DNA from: Verrucomicrobiia bacterium
Lineage (GTDB): Bacteria; Verrucomicrobiota; Verrucomicrobiia; Limisphaerales; CAIMTB01
Assembly (NCBI GenBank): GCA_019634625.1
Contig: JAHCBA010000053.1
Span: forward strand, 1-37,791
Length of the DNA: 37,791 bases
Reading direction: 5' to 3'
The stretch's first letter is position 1, and each line of letters starts with the position of its first letter. Shown piece after piece: positions 34,883 through 37,791 of this stretch. The notes under the pieces were generated by a model. The model was not told the DNA's origin, made no database searches, and worked only from the letters and a program-made list of their open reading frames with translations. A program made the translations under genes and the position numbers.

Positions 34883-34929
34883 CCCCCGGACTTGCCTCAA
34901 CCGCCGTCCACGGTACCGTGCCCGCCCCT

Positions 34930-35865
34930 ATGCCACTGGAGAAGGTCGTCATCGTCGGAACCGGCTGCGCGGGCCTCACCGCCGCCATCTACACCGCCCG
35001 CGCCAACCTCAGCCCCCTCGTTCTCGCCGGCCCCATGCCCGGCGGCCTGCTCACCACCACCAGCATCGTTGAGAACTTCCCCGGCTTTCCCGAGGGCATC
35101 GACGGCTACGAACTGATGACCCGCATGCAGCAGCAGGCCGAACGCTTCGGCGCCCGCATCCAGTTCGGCGAACTCGAAGGCGCAGATCTCTCCGCCCCCC
35201 CATTCCGCCTCACCATCGACGGCAAACCCGTCGAAACCCAGTCCCTCATCATCGCCAGCGGCGCCAGCCATCGTCACCTCGGCCTCGACAGCGAACGCGC
35301 CCTCGAAACCCACGGCGTCACCTACTGCGCCACCTGCGATGGCGCCCTCCCCATGTTCCGCAACCAGCCCGTGGTGGTGGTTGGCGGCGGAGATTCCGCC
35401 TGCGAGGAGGCCACCTACCTCACCCGCTTCGCCTCGACCGTCCATCTCGTCCACCGACGCGACCAGCTCCGCGCCTCCCCCATCATGGCCGACCGCACCC
35501 TCTCCAATCCCAAGATCCAGCCCATCTGGAATTCCGTGGTCACCGACATCCTCGATCCCGCGCAGAAAAAGGTCACCGCCGTCCGGCTCCAGCACGTCGC
35601 CACCGGCGAACAACGCACCCTCCCCTGCGCCGGCGTCTTCATCGCCGTCGGCCATGTCCCCAACACCAAGGTGTTCCAGGGCCAGGTCGCCATGGATGAC
35701 AACGGCTACATCCAGACCCGCCGCGGCACCGAGACCAGCGCCCCCGGCGTCTTCGTCGCCGGGGACTGCCATGACCACGTCTATCGCCAGGCCATCACCG
35801 CCGCCGGCGAGGGCTGCGCCGCCGCCATCGACTGCGAACGCTACCTCGCCGGACTCGACACCTGA
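34930..35865 (+). CDS. trxB: Thioredoxin-disulfide reductase
   Basis: This 311-residue FAD/NADPH enzyme reduces thioredoxin. Visible are the FAD-binding VVIVGTGCAGLTAA near the N-terminus, GGLLTTTSIVENFPGFP, the redox-active CATC (C133-C136), the NADPH-binding VVVGGGDSACEEA (149-161) with HRRDQLRAS after it, and the late FAD motif GVFVAGDC. Length is normal for the low-molecular-weight bacterial type. Start ATG 34930 gives MPLEKVVIVG; a GTG at 34918 would add four residues. It is convergent with leuA, with 8 bp between stops. The promoter must lie in the 47-bp divergent space shared with the MBL-fold gene. Confidence 0.93.
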   Translation: MPLEKVVIVGTGCAGLTAAIYTARANLSPLVLAGPMPGGLLTTTSIVENFPGFPEGIDGYELMTRMQQQAERFGARIQFGELEGADLSAPPFRLTIDGKPVETQSLIIASGASHRHLGLDSERALETHGVTYCATCDGALPMFRNQPVVVVGGGDSACEEATYLTRFASTVHLVHRRDQLRASPIMADRTLSNPKIQPIWNSVVTDILDPAQKKVTAVRLQHVATGEQRTLPCAGVFIAVGHVPNTKVFQGQVAMDDNGYIQTRRGTETSAPGVFVAGDCHDHVYRQAITAAGEGCAAAIDCERYLAGLDT

Positions 35866-35873
35866 CGCCGACC

Positions 35874-37541
35874 CTAACCCCGGTTCAAGGCGCTGAGAAT
35901 CGCCCGGATCGGCGCCAGCTCGATGTTGGTGTCCACCCCGGCCCCCCACCTCTGGCGGCCATCCCCGAACCTCAGGCACACATAGGCAATGGCCGAGGCC
36001 TCCTCCCCGTAGCTCAACGCCCGTTCGCTGTACTCCGCCACCTCGAACCGTGGCGCCCCCCCGGCCGCCAGCGCATGCACGAACGCCGCGATCGGCCCGT
36101 TCCCCTGCCCCGTCACGTCAACCGTCTCCCCCCCACGCAGCAACCGCGCCTCGGCCCGTACCCCGCCCGCGCCGCTCTCCGTCCGGAATCCCAGCAACTG
36201 CCACGGCTGGACCCGCTCGACATATTCCCTCCAGAACATCGCCTTCAGTTCCGCTCCCGTAACCTCCCGGCCGAGCCGGTCCACCTCGTCGTTGGCGATC
36301 GGTCCAAACTCCCGCTGCAATTCCTTCGGCAGCTCAATGCCAAACTCCGACTCCAACAGGTACGCCACCCCGCCCTTCCCCGACTGGCTGTTCACCCGGA
36401 TCACTTCCCGGTACTCCCGCCCCACATCGCCCGGGTCGATCGTGAGATACGGTATGTCCCAGACCGCGTCGCGACCCCCGGCGGTCACCTGTTCCCACGC
36501 CCGCAATCCCTTGCGGATCGCGTCCTGATGCGACCCGCTGAACGCCGTGAACACCAGCTCCCCGGAATACGGATGTCGCGGCGGCACCGTCATCCCCGTG
36601 CACCGTTCATACACCTCCCGCAGCCGGTTCAAATCCGAGAAATCCAGCCCCGGGTGAATCCCGTTCATGTAGAGATTCAACGCCACCGTCACGATATCCA
36701 GGTTGCCCGTCCGCTCCCCGTTCCCGAACAGCGTCCCCTCCACCCGGTCCGCCCCCGCCAGCAACCCAAGCTCCGTCGCCGCCGTCCCCGTCCCCCGGTC
36801 GTTGTGCGTGTGCAAACTCACGATCGCCGTGTCCCGACGCCGCAGGTTCCGGATGAACCACTCGATCTGGTCCGCATACACGTTCGGCATCGCCACTTCC
36901 ACCGTGTCCGGCAGATTCAAGATGATCGGGCGCTCCGGCGTCGGTCCCCACACCTCGGACACCGCCTCACAGACCTCAAGCGCGAACTCCACCTCGGTCG
37001 CCGAAAAACTCTCCGGCGAATACTCGAACCGGATGTCCGATCCCGCCAGACGCGGCAAACGCTCCTTCACCCATTGCGTCCCCCGCACCGCGATCTTCAA
37101 CACCTCCGGCTTCTCCAGTCCGAACACGATCCGCCGCTGCGCCGGTGAGGTCGAGTTGTACAAATGCACGATCGCCCGGCGCACCCCCGCCAGCGACTCC
37201 ACCGTCCGTTCGATCAGATCCTCCCGCGCCTGCACCAGCACCTGGATCGTCACGCCCTCCGGCACCCGCCCGTCCTCGATCAACCGCCGCAGAAAGGCGA
37301 ACTCGGTGTTCGACGCGGCAGGAAACCCGACCTCGATCTCCTTGAAGCCGCACCGCACCAGCCCCTCAAACATCTCCAGCTTCTGCGAGATGTTCATCGG
37401 CACCGCCAGCGCCTGGTTCCCGTCCCGCAAATCCACGCTGCACCACATCGGCGCGGCCGTGATCTCCCGCTCCGGCCACTGCCGGTCCGGCAATCGCACC
37501 ACGGGAAATGGTCGGTACTTCGTCTTCGGATTCGTCAACAT
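35874..37541 (-). CDS. leuA: 2-isopropylmalate synthase (long, yeast/actinobacterial-type)
   Basis: This 555-residue enzyme condenses acetyl-CoA with 2-ketoisovalerate, the committed step of leucine synthesis. The N-terminal KYRPFPVVRLPDRQWP and RDGNQAL (R39-L45) with SVDL before it identify the TIGR00970-like long class. The metal-binding HTHND is at 244-248, followed by LFGNGERTGN. The C-terminal about 130 residues form the LeuA regulatory (leucine feedback) domain, including YGEEASAIAYVCLRFGDG. Start ATG 37541 is 45 bp after a strong terminator hairpin. Before that lies a leucine-rich 26-residue open frame, so the gene is probably controlled by transcription attenuation as well as by feedback. 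Confidence 0.95.
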   Translation of the reverse strand: MLTNPKTKYRPFPVVRLPDRQWPEREITAAPMWCSVDLRDGNQALAVPMNISQKLEMFEGLVRCGFKEIEVGFPAASNTEFAFLRRLIEDGRVPEGVTIQVLVQAREDLIERTVESLAGVRRAIVHLYNSTSPAQRRIVFGLEKPEVLKIAVRGTQWVKERLPRLAGSDIRFEYSPESFSATEVEFALEVCEAVSEVWGPTPERPIILNLPDTVEVAMPNVYADQIEWFIRNLRRRDTAIVSLHTHNDRGTGTAATELGLLAGADRVEGTLFGNGERTGNLDIVTVALNLYMNGIHPGLDFSDLNRLREVYERCTGMTVPPRHPYSGELVFTAFSGSHQDAIRKGLRAWEQVTAGGRDAVWDIPYLTIDPGDVGREYREVIRVNSQSGKGGVAYLLESEFGIELPKELQREFGPIANDEVDRLGREVTGAELKAMFWREYVERVQPWQLLGFRTESGAGGVRAEARLLRGGETVDVTGQGNGPIAAFVHALAAGGAPRFEVAEYSERALSYGEEASAIAYVCLRFGDGRQRWGAGVDTNIELAPIRAILSALNRG

Positions 37542-37585
37542 CGTGTCGTTCTCGGTTGTGCCAGCCTTCGCTCCCGACGTCGGGC

Positions 37586-37619
37586 AAATAAAAACCCGCC
37601 GCCGTTCTGCGGCGGCGGG
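37586..37619 (-). terminator. Rho-independent terminator in the leuA leader (attenuator)
   Basis: Minus strand: a perfect 10-bp stem CCCGCCGCCG / CGGCGGCGGG with a 5-nt loop (37595-37619), followed by TTTTTATTT. It lies 27 bp after the leader-peptide stop and 45 bp before the leuA ATG. A terminator so placed would stop transcription before leuA. Confidence 0.88.
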
Positions 37620-37646
37620 CGGGTCAAATCGCGTTCTGAAAATCGG

Positions 37647-37727
37647 TCAGAAACCGGCCAGACCCCGCACCGCGCCGCCACCCGGCAGCGCCAGTCGAAG
37701 AGCCAGCAGATTTTCCGTCCGAATCAT
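37647..37727 (-). CDS. Putative leuA leader peptide (26 aa, six Leu)
   Basis: ATG 37727 opens a 26-codon frame, MIRTENLLALRLALPGGG plus AVRGLAGF, ending at TGA 37647-37649. Six of 26 residues are Leu (positions 7, 8, 10, 12, 14 and 23), five of them CTG, and five fall within eight codons. It is followed by a strong terminator and then leuA. This is the standard architecture of leucine attenuators: ribosome stalling at Leu codons under leucine shortage would favour an antiterminator. The RNA of codons 17-23 (GGCGGCGCGGTGCGGGGTC) can pair, with a few bulges, with the 5' arm of the terminator and its upstream GACCCGC, which is the expected antiterminator. No peptide was measured; this is inferred from sequence. 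Confidence 0.72.
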   Translation of the reverse strand: MIRTENLLALRLALPGGGAVRGLAGF

Positions 37728-37735
37728 CGGCGCCG

Positions 37736-37765
37736 CTTGTACCCCCCAGCCCTCCACCAAGTCAA
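37736..37765 (-). promoter_or_regulatory. Candidate promoter of the leu leader / leuA transcript
   Basis: Minus strand: TTGACT (37765-37760) and TACAAG (37741-37736) are separated by 18 bp, giving 5/6 and 4/6 matches to sigma-70 consensus. Transcription would begin at about 37727-37729, at or next to the leader-peptide ATG, so the leader RNA may be leaderless. Confidence 0.45.
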
Positions 37766-37791
37766 GTCCACGGTCCGGTCCGCCCGTCCAC

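Overview
The window is almost certainly chromosomal DNA from a high-GC member of the Verrucomicrobiota (PVC superphylum). The evidence is a PSCyt1/PSCyt2/PSD1 (DUF1549/DUF1553) surface cytochrome gene followed by a DUF1501 gene, a lipoprotein resembling the exosortase-associated TIGR04073 family, a verrucomicrobial-type prepilin relic, many Tat or lipoprotein signals, and few Shine-Dalgarno sequences. This assignment is inferred from gene content; no rRNA or tRNA was seen.

Layout. (1) 1-2835 is clearly AT-richer than the rest (about half GC by eye, against roughly two thirds or more). It holds the end of a Cys/Thr/Ser/Tyr-rich protein, a stretch without convincing genes, a MauE/DoxX-like membrane protein with a CPC motif, and a GT39/PMT-like glycosyltransferase coupled to it by an ATGA overlap. 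(2) 2836-3268 is a junction with two gene relics: a prepilin N-terminus and the C-terminus of a membrane protein with an in-frame stop. (3) 3265-6115 is a tight glycosylation operon: GPI18-like mannosyltransferase, DPM1-like GT2 and a SAM methyltransferase. (4) 6116-6764 is a repeat-rich gap, followed by pyrE, a convergent giant fused MFS/spermidine-synthase-like protein, a divergent TPR protein and an alkaline phosphatase. (5) 13575-15967 contains repeat-rich gaps around an FG-GAP/VCBS secreted protein. (6) 15968-26264 runs forward: a SEC-C protein with two extra Cys motifs, a second giant MFS/spermidine-synthase-like paralogue, a GT2, two ABC-2-type permeases flanking a 56-aa membrane protein, and a Tat-exported protein of unknown function. 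(7) 26377-31964 is the DUF1553/DUF1501 pair. (8) 31979-37791 holds ispE, the TIGR04073-like lipoprotein with its own terminator, a YycJ-like MBL hydrolase, trxB, and leuA preceded by an apparent leucine attenuator.

How the parts work together. The 3265-6115 genes probably build or modify lipid-linked sugars or surface glycans. The DUF1553/DUF1501 pair is a co-exported module common in Planctomycetes and Verrucomicrobia. The permease pair needs an ATPase that is not in the window. pyrE, ispE, trxB and leuA are housekeeping genes with no evident link to each other.

The most notable features are the unannotated leucine-rich leader peptide, terminator and promoter set upstream of leuA; several families of dispersed and tandem repeats confined to intergenic DNA (four copies of a palindromic about-45-bp element in two pairs; three copies of an about-90 to 220-bp element; heptamer and hexamer arrays); and two paralogous about-1065-aa proteins whose aminopropyltransferase-like domains lack the usual catalytic aspartates.
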